From an uncultured Microbacterium sp. (lineage in GTDB: Bacteria; Actinomycetota; Actinomycetes; Actinomycetales; Microbacteriaceae): a DNA stretch of 59,038 nucleotides. The notes under the pieces are model-generated. The model saw nothing but the letters and a program-made list of their open reading frames with translations. It was not told where the DNA came from and made no database searches. This document shows, in pieces, positions 7,764 to 16,978 of this stretch. The position numbers and the translations under genes were made by a program. How positions within the stretch are numbered: position 1 is the stretch's first letter; every line of letters begins with the position of its first letter. The DNA is taken from the NCBI GenBank assembly GCA_913774845.1, contig CAJYJO010000039.1, positions 1 through 59,038 of the forward strand, read 5' to 3'.

Positions 7764-9311
7764 ATGATTGACCCCATGCCTGCCACTGATGCCCCGCCCC
7801 TCCTCGAGGTACGCGGGGCATCCGTGCGGTTCGGCGTCGAGTCGGCCCTGGCCGGGGTCGACTTCCTGCTGCGGCCGGGCGAGGTGCACTCGCTCATGGG
7901 CGAGAACGGCGCCGGCAAGTCCACGCTCATCAAAGCCATCACGGGCGCGCTGCGGCTCGACTCGGGCGACATCCTCGTCGACGGCGAGCTCTCGCGCTTC
8001 TCGTCGCCCGCCGACGCGCAGGCGGCGGGGATCTCGACGGTGTACCAGGAGATCGACCTCCTGCCGAACCTGACCGTCGCCGAGAACATCTCCCTCGGCC
8101 GCGAGCCCCGGCGGTGGGGCGTGATCGATCATGCGGCCATGCGTGAGCGGGCCAAGGACGCCCTCTCCGCCCTCGGGGTCGACGTCGATCCCGCCTCCGT
8201 GCTCTCGTCTCACCCCCTCGCGATCCAGCAGTTGGTCGCGATCGCGCGGGCCGTGTCGATCGACGTCAAGGTGCTCGTCCTGGACGAGCCCACCTCCAGC
8301 CTCGACGCCGACGAGGTCGCCGAGCTCTTCCGCGTCATCCGCGAGCTCAAGGAGGCGGGCATCGCGGTGGTGTTCGTCTCGCACTTCCTCGACCAGGTCT
8401 ACGAGATCTGCGACCGGGTGACGGTGCTGCGCGGCGGCCGGCTGGTCGGCGAGTACGCCACCCGCGAGCTGCTGCGCATCGACCTCGTCGAGAAGATGCT
8501 GGGGGCTGCGGCCGCTGCGCTCGCCCCCCTCGGCCAGCGGATGATCGACGACGGCGAGAGCGCGTCGATCGTGAGCGCCCGCGGCATCGGTTCGGGTCCC
8601 CGTCTGCGCGAGGCCGACCTGGATCTGGCGGAGGGCGAGGTCATCGGCGTGGCGGGCCTGCTCGGCTCCGGGCGCAGCGAGCTCGCGCGCGCGCTCACCG
8701 GCGTCGACCGCCCCGTCACGGGGGAGCTGCTCATCGACGGGCGCCCGGTGCGCTTGAACTCTCCGCGCGACGCGATCGCGCAGCGCATCGCCTACTCGTC
8801 CGAGAACCGCCGCACCGAGGGCATCATCGGAAACCTGAGCGTGCTCGACAACATCAGCCTCGCCCTGCAGGCCCAGCGCGGCATCTTCCACCGGATGAGC
8901 ACCGCGCGCCGTCGAGAGCTCGCCCACAGCTGGGTCGAAGCGCTGCACATCCGCCCGGCCGACATCGACCGGCCGGTGTCGACGCTGTCGGGCGGCAATC
9001 AGCAGAAAGTGCTGCTGGCGCGCCTGCTGGCGCTGTCGCCTCGGGTCATCGTGCTCGACGAGCCGACCCGCGGCATCGACGTCGGTGCGAAGGCCGAGAT
9101 CCAGCGCCTCGTCGGCGAGCTCTCCGAGAACGGTCTGGCGATCATCTACATCTCCGCCGAACTCGACGAGGTTTTGCGCGTCGCGCACCTCGTCGCGGTG
9201 ATGCGCGACGGCGTCCTGGCGCAGATCGTCCCGGCCGCCGAGGTCACCCCCGACGCCCTCCTGGCTCTCGTGGCCAAGCCCGAGAGCTCGGAGGGGGCCG
9301 CGGATGAGTGA
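7764..9311 (+). CDS. Second sugar ABC ATP-binding protein, tandem domains
   Basis: 515 aa, two ABC domains with the same layout as the ATPase at 4056-5642: Walker A GENGAGKST, Walker B VLVLDEPTSSLD, second-domain signature LSGGNQQKVLLARLL, Walker B VIVLDEPTRGID. It has no binding protein or permease of its own; the next gene is a LacI regulator overlapping its end. It may be an alternative motor for the permeases just upstream, or serve a transporter elsewhere. The start could also be the ATG at 7776 (MPATDAPP), and neither ATG has a clear ribosome site. The high similarity suggests duplication. Confidence 0.87.
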   Translation: MIDPMPATDAPPLLEVRGASVRFGVESALAGVDFLLRPGEVHSLMGENGAGKSTLIKAITGALRLDSGDILVDGELSRFSSPADAQAAGISTVYQEIDLLPNLTVAENISLGREPRRWGVIDHAAMRERAKDALSALGVDVDPASVLSSHPLAIQQLVAIARAVSIDVKVLVLDEPTSSLDADEVAELFRVIRELKEAGIAVVFVSHFLDQVYEICDRVTVLRGGRLVGEYATRELLRIDLVEKMLGAAAAALAPLGQRMIDDGESASIVSARGIGSGPRLREADLDLAEGEVIGVAGLLGSGRSELARALTGVDRPVTGELLIDGRPVRLNSPRDAIAQRIAYSSENRRTEGIIGNLSVLDNISLALQAQRGIFHRMSTARRRELAHSWVEALHIRPADIDRPVSTLSGGNQQKVLLARLLALSPRVIVLDEPTRGIDVGAKAEIQRLVGELSENGLAIIYISAELDEVLRVAHLVAVMRDGVLAQIVPAAEVTPDALLALVAKPESSEGAADE

Positions 9312-10341
9312 CGACAAACCGGCACGCACCGCCAACATCTTCGACGTCGCGCGACTCGCCGGAGTCTCGCACCAGACGGTCTCGCGCGTGCTCAACAACA
9401 TGCCGAACGTGCGACCCGCTACGCGCGCCCGTGTCGAGCAGGCGATCGCGCAGCTGCGCTACAGCCCGTCGCCCGCCGCGCGGGCCCTGGTGACGCGACG
9501 TACCCGGACCATCGGTCTCGTCCAACCCGGAACGGTCAGTTACGGCCCGTCGTCGATCGCGATGCACTTCAACTTCGCCGCCCGCGCCGCGCGGTACAAC
9601 GTCGACACCATCAGCACGCCCGAGAACGAGATCGCCGCGGTGCGCTCGGCGATCGATGGGCTGCTGAAGCAGCGCGTGGATGCCATCGTCCTCATCGTGG
9701 TCGACACGGAGGTGCTCGCGGCGGTCCAGGCTCTGGAGCTCGACATCCCCCTGATCGCCGCGGCGTCGTCGAGCCGGCCGCATCCGCGCCTGGTCGCGAT
9801 CGACCAGTACCGCGGAGCGCGCAGCGCCGTGCGGCACCTGCTCGAGGCCGGGTACGGTCCGATCCGTCACATCGCGGGACCGGCACGCAACCCCGACGCG
9901 GTCGAGCGTCTGCGCGGCTGGCGCGAGGAGCTGGCGACCTCGCGGAGCGAGGCGATCCCGGTGGTGCACGGCGACTGGTCGGCGGCGAGCGGGTACCGCA
10001 TCGCCAGCGAGGCCGACATCGCACCCGGCGAGGGCATCTTCGTCGCGAACGACCACATGGCGATCGGCGCGCTGTCGGCCCTGCGCGAGCGGGGGCTGCG
10101 TGTCCCCGAAGACGTCGGTGTCGTCGGCGTCGACGACCTGCCCGAGGCCGGGTTCCTCTACCCGTCGCTGACCACCGTCCGCCAGGACTTCGCGGCGCTG
10201 GGGGAGATCCTGATGCAGAAGGTGCTGCTCGCGGTCGAAGAACCCGACACGGTGAGCGAGAGCACGCCGCTGCCCACGCGTCTGATCGTTCGGGATTCGG
10301 CTCCCGCGGTGCGCCCGGCTGTCTCGCGACGCTCGCGCTGA
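9304..10341 (+). CDS. LacI-family transcriptional regulator (likely class 1 operator binder)
   Basis: 345 aa. The N-terminal HTH (ANIFDVARLAGVSHQTVSRV, residues about 10-30, with the hinge-helix region ending near residue 60) is followed by a type 1 periplasmic-binding-like effector domain (RTIGLVQPGTVSYGPSS and VGVVGVDDLPEAGF). The recognition helix HQTVSRVLNN is the classical LacI type that reads TGTnAnCGnTnACA. This fits the four class 1 sites at 2864, 7737, 10508 and 18415. It overlaps the preceding ATPase gene by 8 nt, so it is cotranscribed. The probable effector is a pentose or furanose sugar. Binding to those sites is inferred. Confidence 0.88.
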   Translation: MSDDKPARTANIFDVARLAGVSHQTVSRVLNNMPNVRPATRARVEQAIAQLRYSPSPAARALVTRRTRTIGLVQPGTVSYGPSSIAMHFNFAARAARYNVDTISTPENEIAAVRSAIDGLLKQRVDAIVLIVVDTEVLAAVQALELDIPLIAAASSSRPHPRLVAIDQYRGARSAVRHLLEAGYGPIRHIAGPARNPDAVERLRGWREELATSRSEAIPVVHGDWSAASGYRIASEADIAPGEGIFVANDHMAIGALSALRERGLRVPEDVGVVGVDDLPEAGFLYPSLTTVRQDFAALGEILMQKVLLAVEEPDTVSESTPLPTRLIVRDSAPAVRPAVSRRSR

Positions 10342-10494
10342 TCCCGGCGTCCGCCCGAGGCCGGCGTTCGGCGCCGCCGTCGGGCTGTGCATCGGGGCCG
10401 TGGGCGCCGGCGCCGGGCCCGCGGTGGGGTCATGAAACGGTGTACGCCCCCGGGGCATGACCCTCGCCGACGTCATGGTGACGTCGACATGCTG
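10342..10494 (+). other. Intergenic region before the GH43 gene
   Basis: GC-rich spacer after the LacI stop, with several short overlapping inverted repeats (for example GGCGCCGGCGCC near 10400-10415) but no clean terminator. The GH43 promoter and operator begin at 10495. Confidence 0.4.
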
Positions 10495-10522
10495 TTGCCC
10501 TTCTAGCTGTGAGCGCTAACAT
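10495..10522 (+). promoter_or_regulatory. Promoter with class 1 LacI operator for the GH43 gene
   Basis: TTGCCC (10495-10500) is a -35-like hexamer 16 nt before TAACAT (10517-10522). The -10 is embedded in the operator TGTGAGCGCTAACA (10508-10521), identical to the site before the sugar ABC operon. Binding should block RNA polymerase. Confidence 0.72.
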
Positions 10523-10581
10523 AAGGGGGCTGTCGAGGACGACGGCCCTGCAACGATGCACCACGAGAGGACCCCACCCCC

Positions 10582-13500
10582 GTGCCCTACACCCCTGCCT
10601 CGGCGCCCCCACGGCGCCGATCCCGCCTCGCGCTGACCGTCCCGGTCGTCGCCGCCCTGGTGGCCGCACCCCTGACCGCGCCCCTCGCGGCCGCGGCCGC
10701 CGAGACCGACCCGCAGCTGGTCGTGTCGTACCCGCTCGACGAGACCAGCGGAACCGTCGCCCACAACACCTCCGCGCGCGGATCGAGCCTGGACGCGACG
10801 CTCGTCGGCGGCCCGACCCTGAGCGGCGACGGCGTCCGTCTCGACGGCGTCGACGACTACGTGCAGCTCCCCAACGACGTCCTCAAGAACCTCACCTCCG
10901 TCACGGTGAGCGCCGACGTGATCGTGCGGCCCGAGCAGTCCGGCAACTACTTCCTGTGGGGGCTGGGCAACACCACCGACTGGTACGGCAACGGGTACCT
11001 CTTCGCGACCGGGAATCCCGCGCGCGCGGGCATCGCCTCGGGCAACTGGACGACCGAGCAAGAGACCAGGAGCGGGTCCGACCTCGAACGTGGCGTGTGG
11101 AAGAAGGTCACCTACACCCTCGACGCGCCCACCAAGACGGCGCGCCTGTACGTCGATGGTCAGCAGGTCGCCGAGAACACCAACACGACCACCACCCCCG
11201 GCCAGATCGGCAACGGCACGACGACCAAGAACTACCTGGGTCGCTCCAACTACAACCCCGACAAGCTCCTCGCGGGCAGCATCCGCGACTTCCGTCTCTA
11301 TGACGGCGCTCTGAGCGCGACGCAGGTGAAGAACCTCATCAAGACCCCCGAAGACGAAGCATCGGTCGCGAGCGCACTCCAGGCGCTGAGCGTGACGAAC
11401 GTCGACGACGTGCGCGGGAACCTCACCCTCCCGACCAGCTCGCAGGGGCTGCCCGTGACGTGGACCTCGGCGAACGCCGCCGTCGTCGACGCCGACGGAA
11501 AGGTCACGCGCCAGAGCGCCGACACGACCGTCGAGCTGACGGCATCCATCACCAAGAACGCCGTGACGCAGAAGCGCACGTTCTCCGCTGCCGTGCGCAA
11601 GGCCGCCGACATCGGGCCGCTCGAGGGGTACACCTTCGCGTACTTCACCGGGAACTCCGTCGCGGGCGAGAACATCTACTTCGCCGCGAGCAACGGAAAC
11701 AACGCCCTGTCGTGGACCGAGCTCAACGGCGGCCAGCCCGAGTTCACCTCGAACGAGGGGGAGAAGGGTCTGCGCGACCCGTTCATCATCCGCTCGCCCG
11801 AGGGTGACACGTTCTACATGATCGCCACCGACCTCTCCATCGGTCGCAACGGCAACTGGGATCGTGCGCAGCGCCAGGGCTCGAAGTACATCGAGGTCTG
11901 GGAGTCCCACGACCTCGTCACCTGGAGCGCGCAGCGTCACGTCAAGATCGCCCCCGACAACGCCGGCAACACGTGGGCGCCCGAGGCGTACTACGACGAC
12001 GACCTCGGCGAGTACGTGGTCTTCTGGGCCTCGTCGCTCTTCGGTGAGAACGACCCGAACCACACGGGCGGCTTCTACCAGACGATGATGTACTCCACCA
12101 CGCGCGACTTCGTCACCTTCAGCGAGGCCAAGGTGTGGCAGGACTTCGGTGCTTCCCGCATCGACTCGACGGTGCTCAAGGACAACGGGCAGTACTACCG
12201 CTTCACCAAGGACGAGGCCAGCGCCACCGGGTGCCGCGACATCATCCAGGAGCACTCGAGCAGCCTCACCGCCGTCGACGACAAGGACACGGCGGGCTGG
12301 ACCCCCGCGAACGCGAACTGGAAGGTGCAGGACAGCTGCATCGGTCGGGACGCGGGCCTCGGCGCCGTCGAAGGACCGACGGTGTTCAAGGCCAACCCGG
12401 GAGACACCTCGGGCAACAAGTACTACCTGTTCGTCGACGAGTACGGCGGGCGCGGATACATCCCGCTCGGCACGAACGACCTCGACGCGCCTGACTGGAA
12501 GGTCCCCGCGAGCTACCGCCTGCCGGCGAGCCCCCGCCACGGAACGGTGATGCCGGTCACGGCGTCGGAGCTGGCCGCGCTGCGCGCGAACCTGCCTCAG
12601 CCGCTCTCGGCGAACGCCAACGGCGAGATCGTGCGCTACGACTTCACCGACGCCTCGGGTGCGGTGCTGCACGATCGCTCCGGAGCCGGTCGCGACGCGC
12701 AGATCCAGGGCGGTGCGACGTTCTCGAACGGCGCGCTCACCTTCGACGGCTCGAACGACTACGTCGACCTGCCCGACAACCTGCTCGTCGGCGTGAACGA
12801 CTTCACGGTCGAGACCGAGCTGCGCATCGACCCCGCCCAGCGCAACCCGTACTTCCTCTACGGGATGGGCAACACGGCGGGCGACGGCACGGGCAACGGC
12901 TACCTCTTCGCCACCGGTGACGGCCAGTACCGCGCCGCGCTGACGACGGGGAACTGGACCGGGGAGCAGAACGCGAACTCCGGTTCGCCGCTGCCGCGCG
13001 ATCGCTGGGTGCACCTCACGTACACCCTCAGCGGGAACACGGCCCGTCTGTATCTCGACGGGCAGAAGGTCGCCGAGAACACCAACGTGACGGTGCGTCC
13101 CGCCGACATCGGCGGTGGCTCGACCCTGGCGAACTACCTCGGCAAGTCGGTGTACAACGCCGACAACCTCTTCCGCGGACAGATGCGCGAGTTCGCGCTC
13201 TACAACCGCGCGTTGAGCGGCCAGGAGATCGTCGAGCAGTCCGGCAACTCCGGTCTTCTCGGCGACGTCAGCCTGCAGGATGCCACCGCGCTGAAGGTCG
13301 CGCCCCTCGTGGACGCCGCCAACCGCACCGTGACGTTCCCCGTCAAGCCGGGCACCGACCTGACGACCCTGCGTCCGACGTTCGCGACCGCCACCGGCAC
13401 CACGGCCACCCCCGCCTCGGGCACCGTCCGCAACCTCAGCACGCCGATGACGGTGACGCTGAAGACGAACGGCCAGGCCGATGTGGTGTGGACGCTCAAG

Positions 13501-15102
13501 GCGATCGAGATGAAGAGCCCGGTGCTGCCGGGGCTGTACGCCGACCCGAACATCGCGGTGTTCGGTGACACGTACTACATCTACGCCACGACCGACGGCA
13601 CCCCCGGCTGGGGCGGCAACACGTTCTACGTCTGGAAGTCGAAGAACCTCGTCGACTGGACGCGTTCGGACAAGCCGTTCCTGACCCTCGACGGTGCCAA
13701 CGGCAACGTCCCGTGGGCCACCGGCAACGCGTGGGCGCCGACCATCACCGAGAAGGGCGGGAAGTACTACTTCTACTTCAGCGGGCACGAGCCGGGCGCC
13801 AACCGGAAGATGATCGGTGTCGCCGTGGCCGACAGCCCCGAGGGGCCGTTCACCGCGGAGGCGCAGCCGATGATCACCAATGGTGAGAGCGTCAACAGCG
13901 GTCAGGCGATCGACCCCGCGGCCTTCAAGGACCCCAAGACGGGCAAGTACTACCTGTTCTGGGGCAACGGAAGCCCGGTCTACGGCGAACTGTCCGACGA
14001 CATGAAGAGCATCAAGGCGGGCACGATCAAGCGCATCAGCGGTCTGCCCGACTTCCGCGAGGGGCTCTTCATGAACTACCGCGACGGTCTGTACCACCTG
14101 ACCTACTCGATCGACGACACCGGTTCGCCCGACTACCGCGTCGGCTACGCCACGTCGACGAGCGTCGACGGACCGTGGACCTACCGTGGCCTCCTGCTGC
14201 AGAAGGACCCGTCGCAGGGCATCCTCGGAACGGCGCACAGCTCGATCATCAACGTGCCCGGAACCGACGAGTGGTACATCGCGTACCACCGCTTCGCGAT
14301 CCCCGGCGGTAACGGGACCAACCGCGAGACGACCATCGACCGCATCACGATCGGCTCCGACGGACTGTTCCAGCCCGTGAAGCCGACGCTGACGAGCGTC
14401 GACCCGCGCGAAGTCCCCGCGACGCCGGACCCCTCGGCCAGCCCGACGGCGTCCCCGACGGCCAGCCCCTCGGCCAGCCCGACGGCCAGCCCGACGGCCA
14501 GCCCGACGGCGTCCCCGACGGCCAGCCCGACGGCATCCCCGACGGCCGAGCCGACCGCGTCGCCCGAGCCGACGAGCTCGCCGGAGCCGACCGCGTCGCC
14601 CGAGCCGACGAGCTCGCCCGAGCCGACGACCGGCCCCACGGGCTCGCCGGAGCCGACGGCCACGTCGACGCCGGGCACGACGCCCACGGCCGGCGCGACC
14701 TCGGCGCCCTCGGCTCCGCGCGTCACGGTCTCGACCACCACGGTCGAGCGCGGCGGCATCGTGAGGGTGACGGTCGCGGGGCTCAAGGCCGGTGAGCAGA
14801 TCACCGCCGAGCTGCGCAGCGACCCGATCCGCATCGCCGGCATCCCGGTCGCCGACGGCAACGGACGCGTCACGTTCGACGTGCAGATCCCGGGCAACCT
14901 GCCCACGGGCGCGCACTCGATCGTGGTGTTCGCCGCCGACGGCTCCGAGATCCAGCGCGTGGGGATCACCGTCGTCGCCAAGGGCCAGCTCGCCGCCACC
15001 GGTGCGCAGGCGCCCCTGGCCGCGGGTCTGCTCGCGGCGATGCTGCTGGTCGCCGGTGGAGCACTGTGGGTGATGCGTCGCCCGCGTCGCACCGCGGCGT
15101 GA
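10582..15102 (+). CDS. Secreted wall-anchored double GH43 arabinosidase with LamG domains
   Basis: 1506 aa. Order: signal peptide (1-40), LamG (about 48-250), atrophied Ig-like domain (about 258-345), GH43-type five-blade propeller 1 (about 350-670; LRDPFIIRS near 396), LamG 2 (about 683-883), spacer, GH43 propeller 2 (about 975-1280), Pro/Thr/Ser-rich linker (about 1282-1375), a beta-sandwich (about 1386-1467), then LAATGA near 1470, a hydrophobic helix and RRPRR. Propeller 2 shows the GH43 triad: Asp in YADPNI (~987), Asp in AIDPAAF (~1110), Glu in FREGLF (~1159). GH43 enzymes cleave alpha-L-arabinofuranosides, arabinans or beta-xylosides. The exact linkage cannot be read. LAxTG signals are used by class E sortases; none is encoded here. 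Confidence 0.85.
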   Translation: MPYTPASAPPRRRSRLALTVPVVAALVAAPLTAPLAAAAAETDPQLVVSYPLDETSGTVAHNTSARGSSLDATLVGGPTLSGDGVRLDGVDDYVQLPNDVLKNLTSVTVSADVIVRPEQSGNYFLWGLGNTTDWYGNGYLFATGNPARAGIASGNWTTEQETRSGSDLERGVWKKVTYTLDAPTKTARLYVDGQQVAENTNTTTTPGQIGNGTTTKNYLGRSNYNPDKLLAGSIRDFRLYDGALSATQVKNLIKTPEDEASVASALQALSVTNVDDVRGNLTLPTSSQGLPVTWTSANAAVVDADGKVTRQSADTTVELTASITKNAVTQKRTFSAAVRKAADIGPLEGYTFAYFTGNSVAGENIYFAASNGNNALSWTELNGGQPEFTSNEGEKGLRDPFIIRSPEGDTFYMIATDLSIGRNGNWDRAQRQGSKYIEVWESHDLVTWSAQRHVKIAPDNAGNTWAPEAYYDDDLGEYVVFWASSLFGENDPNHTGGFYQTMMYSTTRDFVTFSEAKVWQDFGASRIDSTVLKDNGQYYRFTKDEASATGCRDIIQEHSSSLTAVDDKDTAGWTPANANWKVQDSCIGRDAGLGAVEGPTVFKANPGDTSGNKYYLFVDEYGGRGYIPLGTNDLDAPDWKVPASYRLPASPRHGTVMPVTASELAALRANLPQPLSANANGEIVRYDFTDASGAVLHDRSGAGRDAQIQGGATFSNGALTFDGSNDYVDLPDNLLVGVNDFTVETELRIDPAQRNPYFLYGMGNTAGDGTGNGYLFATGDGQYRAALTTGNWTGEQNANSGSPLPRDRWVHLTYTLSGNTARLYLDGQKVAENTNVTVRPADIGGGSTLANYLGKSVYNADNLFRGQMREFALYNRALSGQEIVEQSGNSGLLGDVSLQDATALKVAPLVDAANRTVTFPVKPGTDLTTLRPTFATATGTTATPASGTVRNLSTPMTVTLKTNGQADVVWTLKAIEMKSPVLPGLYADPNIAVFGDTYYIYATTDGTPGWGGNTFYVWKSKNLVDWTRSDKPFLTLDGANGNVPWATGNAWAPTITEKGGKYYFYFSGHEPGANRKMIGVAVADSPEGPFTAEAQPMITNGESVNSGQAIDPAAFKDPKTGKYYLFWGNGSPVYGELSDDMKSIKAGTIKRISGLPDFREGLFMNYRDGLYHLTYSIDDTGSPDYRVGYATSTSVDGPWTYRGLLLQKDPSQGILGTAHSSIINVPGTDEWYIAYHRFAIPGGNGTNRETTIDRITIGSDGLFQPVKPTLTSVDPREVPATPDPSASPTASPTASPSASPTASPTASPTASPTASPTASPTAEPTASPEPTSSPEPTASPEPTSSPEPTTGPTGSPEPTATSTPGTTPTAGATSAPSAPRVTVSTTTVERGGIVRVTVAGLKAGEQITAELRSDPIRIAGIPVADGNGRVTFDVQIPGNLPTGAHSIVVFAADGSEIQRVGITVVAKGQLAATGAQAPLAAGLLAAMLLVAGGALWVMRRPRRTAA
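14430..14660 (+). repeat. Tandem coding repeats of the Pro/Thr/Ser linker in the GH43 protein
   Basis: Repeated 12-nt units encode ASPT (GCCAGCCCGACG and close variants, about 14436-14545). Longer units encoding EPTSSPEPTASP follow (about 14550-14640). They form the wall-spanning linker. Near-identical units make copy number liable to change by slippage or recombination. Confidence 0.8.
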
Positions 15103-15114
15103 TCCGCTGACACC

Positions 15115-15157
15115 GATGCCGGCGTCGTGCCCTCCACGGGGGCGCGGCGCCGGCATC
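15115..15157 (+). terminator. Hairpin after the GH43 gene
   Basis: 10-bp arms GATGCCGGCG / CGCCGGCATC with a GC-rich loop lie between the GH43 stop and the YraQ-like permease gene. The right arm includes a GGCATCC word. Confidence 0.55.
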
Positions 15158-15189
15158 CGTCTGAAGACCCATCCGCCCGAGGAGACGCT

Positions 15190-16227
15190 GTGACGAGCTC
15201 GCGCACCGCCGCCCCCGCACGCGGGCCGGCTCCCGCGCAGCCCCCGCGCCCCGCGGTCCGCCGGGCGCTCCTCGTGTGCGTGCTCCTCGTCATCGCCGCC
15301 GTCGTCGCGCGCGTCGCGACGATCGGCGCGGACTCTCCTCTGCCCAGCGCCCTGTCCGACGGGATCACCCTCGCCGCGAGCGTCGTGGTCGAGTCCCTGC
15401 CCTTCGTGTTCCTGGGCGTGGTCATCTCCATCGTCGTCCAGCTGTGGGTGCCGACCCGGGTGATGGATGCCATCGTCCCGCGCCGCGGCATCCTCCGACG
15501 AGCCGTGCTGTCGCTGCTGGGCGTGATCCTCCCCGTCTGCGAGTGCGGGAACGTGCCGCTGGCCCGCGGCCTCATGATGAGGGGATTCTCGGTCGCCGAC
15601 TCGGTGACCTTCCTGCTCGCCGCCCCCATCCTCAACCCCATCACCCTCGTGACGACGTACCAGGCGTTCGGGTGGAGCGACGGCATCCTGGTCTCGCGCC
15701 TGGTCGGGGGCTTCGTCATCGCCAACCTCGTCGGCTGGCTCGTGAGTCTGCACCCGGATCCGGCGCGTCTGCTGACCCCCGCCTGGGCCGCCGCGTGCGC
15801 GAGCTCGGTCGACGAGCGCTGCCGGCCGAGCCTGCGGCGGGCGGCGTCGCTGTTCCGCGACGAGGTCTCGGCCATGCTCCCCGCCCTGTTCCTCGGCGCG
15901 GCGATCGCCGGGCTCATCCAGGTGGCGGTCTCACGCGAGACGCTCGTCGGCCTCGGCGGTCACCCCGTCTACGGGGTGATCGCGCTCATCGCCCTCGCGT
16001 TCGTCATCGCCATCTGCTCCAACGTCGACGCGTTCTTCGCCCTCTCGCTCGCGTCGTCCTTCTCGCCCGGGGCGCTCATCGCCTTCCTCGTGTTCGGCCC
16101 GATGATCGACGTCAAGATGCTCGCGATGCTCTCGACCACCTTCCGGGCCCGCGCGCTCGCCGTCGTCACCCTGATCGTCGCGCTCGGCGCCGCGGTGCTC
16201 GGCCTGGGGGTGAACCTCCTTGCGTAG
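15190..16227 (+). CDS. YraQ/DUF318-family permease (UPF0718)
   Basis: 345 aa from a GTG at 15190, preceded by GAGGAGA 6-7 nt upstream; the longer ATG at 15127 lies in the terminator. About eight to ten membrane helices. The signature LPVCECGNVPLARGL (C117-E-C119) and APILNPITL are typical of the DUF318/YraQ permease family, which includes the ArsP organoarsenical exporters. A second conserved half has ICSNVDAFFALS and FGPMIDVKM. The CxC pair suggests a metal, metalloid or thiol-reactive cargo, but the substrate is not known. It overlaps the next gene by 8 nt and forms a conserved partner pair with it. Confidence 0.82.
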   Translation: MTSSRTAAPARGPAPAQPPRPAVRRALLVCVLLVIAAVVARVATIGADSPLPSALSDGITLAASVVVESLPFVFLGVVISIVVQLWVPTRVMDAIVPRRGILRRAVLSLLGVILPVCECGNVPLARGLMMRGFSVADSVTFLLAAPILNPITLVTTYQAFGWSDGILVSRLVGGFVIANLVGWLVSLHPDPARLLTPAWAAACASSVDERCRPSLRRAASLFRDEVSAMLPALFLGAAIAGLIQVAVSRETLVGLGGHPVYGVIALIALAFVIAICSNVDAFFALSLASSFSPGALIAFLVFGPMIDVKMLAMLSTTFRARALAVVTLIVALGAAVLGLGVNLLA

Positions 16228-16978
16228 GGTCTGGGAGTTCGTCTCGCGCCAGGGCGGCATGCTGCTGTGCGGGATCGGTCTGGTCGCCACCCTCGCGCTC
16301 GCCGCGGCGGGCGATCTGACGCTGTACATCCATCCGCGCTACGTCGTGTTCACGGTCGTGCTCACCCTGGTGGGCGCGGTGCTGTTCGCTCTGGCGGTGT
16401 TCTTCGCGGCCACGGGCGCCGACGACGCGCACGAGGGCCACGACCACGCGCACCACGACCACGGAGGCGGTCCCGCGCGGCGGTGGCGCGCGATCCCGGC
16501 CGCGGGTATGACGGTGCTCGTCCTCGTGGCCGCGCTCGCCCTCCTGGTGGCGCCGCCGGCGACCCTCAGCGCGGAGCGCGCGCTCACGAGCACCGCCGCG
16601 ACGGACGGCGGGGGAGACGTGCCGGCACCCGTGCTCGTGGGCAGCGACCCGACGCGCTTCTCGATCCGCGACTGGGCGACGATCCTCGGCACGGGGTCGA
16701 CCGCGAACGACCTCGTGGGTCAGCGCGCCGACGTCACGGGCGTCGTTCTGCTCGACGGCGCCGGTACCGCTCGGATCGGTCGGTACGCCGTCACCTGCTG
16801 CACGGTCGACGCGCAGCTGTTCGCCGTCCCCGTCGACCGCGCGACGCTCCCGGCCGGGGTGGAGTCGGGCGACTGGGTGCGGGTGACCGGCACCTTCGCC
16901 GACGGAGAGGGCGCGACGCGTCTCGTCGCCGACTCCGCGGAGGAGGTGCCCGAGCCCGATGATCCGTACATCTCCTGA
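16220..16978 (+). CDS. TIGR03943/DUF1980 (YcgQ-like) permease partner protein
   Basis: 252 aa. The start is read as TTG at 16220, overlapping the permease stop; a later in-frame ATG is at 16259. Two N-terminal membrane helices (about 14-34 and 40-62), a His/Asp-rich loop (HEGHDHAHHDHGG, about residues 70-85), a third helix (about 92-112), then a soluble beta-rich domain with adjacent C193-C194 in AVTCCTVDAQ. The family (YcgQ in Bacillus) is normally encoded beside a YraQ/YcgR-type permease, as here. The His-rich loop and CC pair look metal-binding, so a metal-related transport role is inferred. Confidence 0.78.
   Translation: MRRVWEFVSRQGGMLLCGIGLVATLALAAAGDLTLYIHPRYVVFTVVLTLVGAVLFALAVFFAATGADDAHEGHDHAHHDHGGGPARRWRAIPAAGMTVLVLVAALALLVAPPATLSAERALTSTAATDGGGDVPAPVLVGSDPTRFSIRDWATILGTGSTANDLVGQRADVTGVVLLDGAGTARIGRYAVTCCTVDAQLFAVPVDRATLPAGVESGDWVRVTGTFADGEGATRLVADSAEEVPEPDDPYIS

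Noticed and set aside
14430-14660. Tandem repeats possibly read as a CRISPR array
   Set aside because: Short in-frame units with no unique spacers, coding for a Pro/Thr linker.
10516-15753. Very long minus-strand ORF (1745 codons) opposite the GH43 gene
   Set aside because: It is the codon-third-position shadow of the real gene in high-GC DNA: low-complexity Arg/Val/Gly composition and no recognisable domain.
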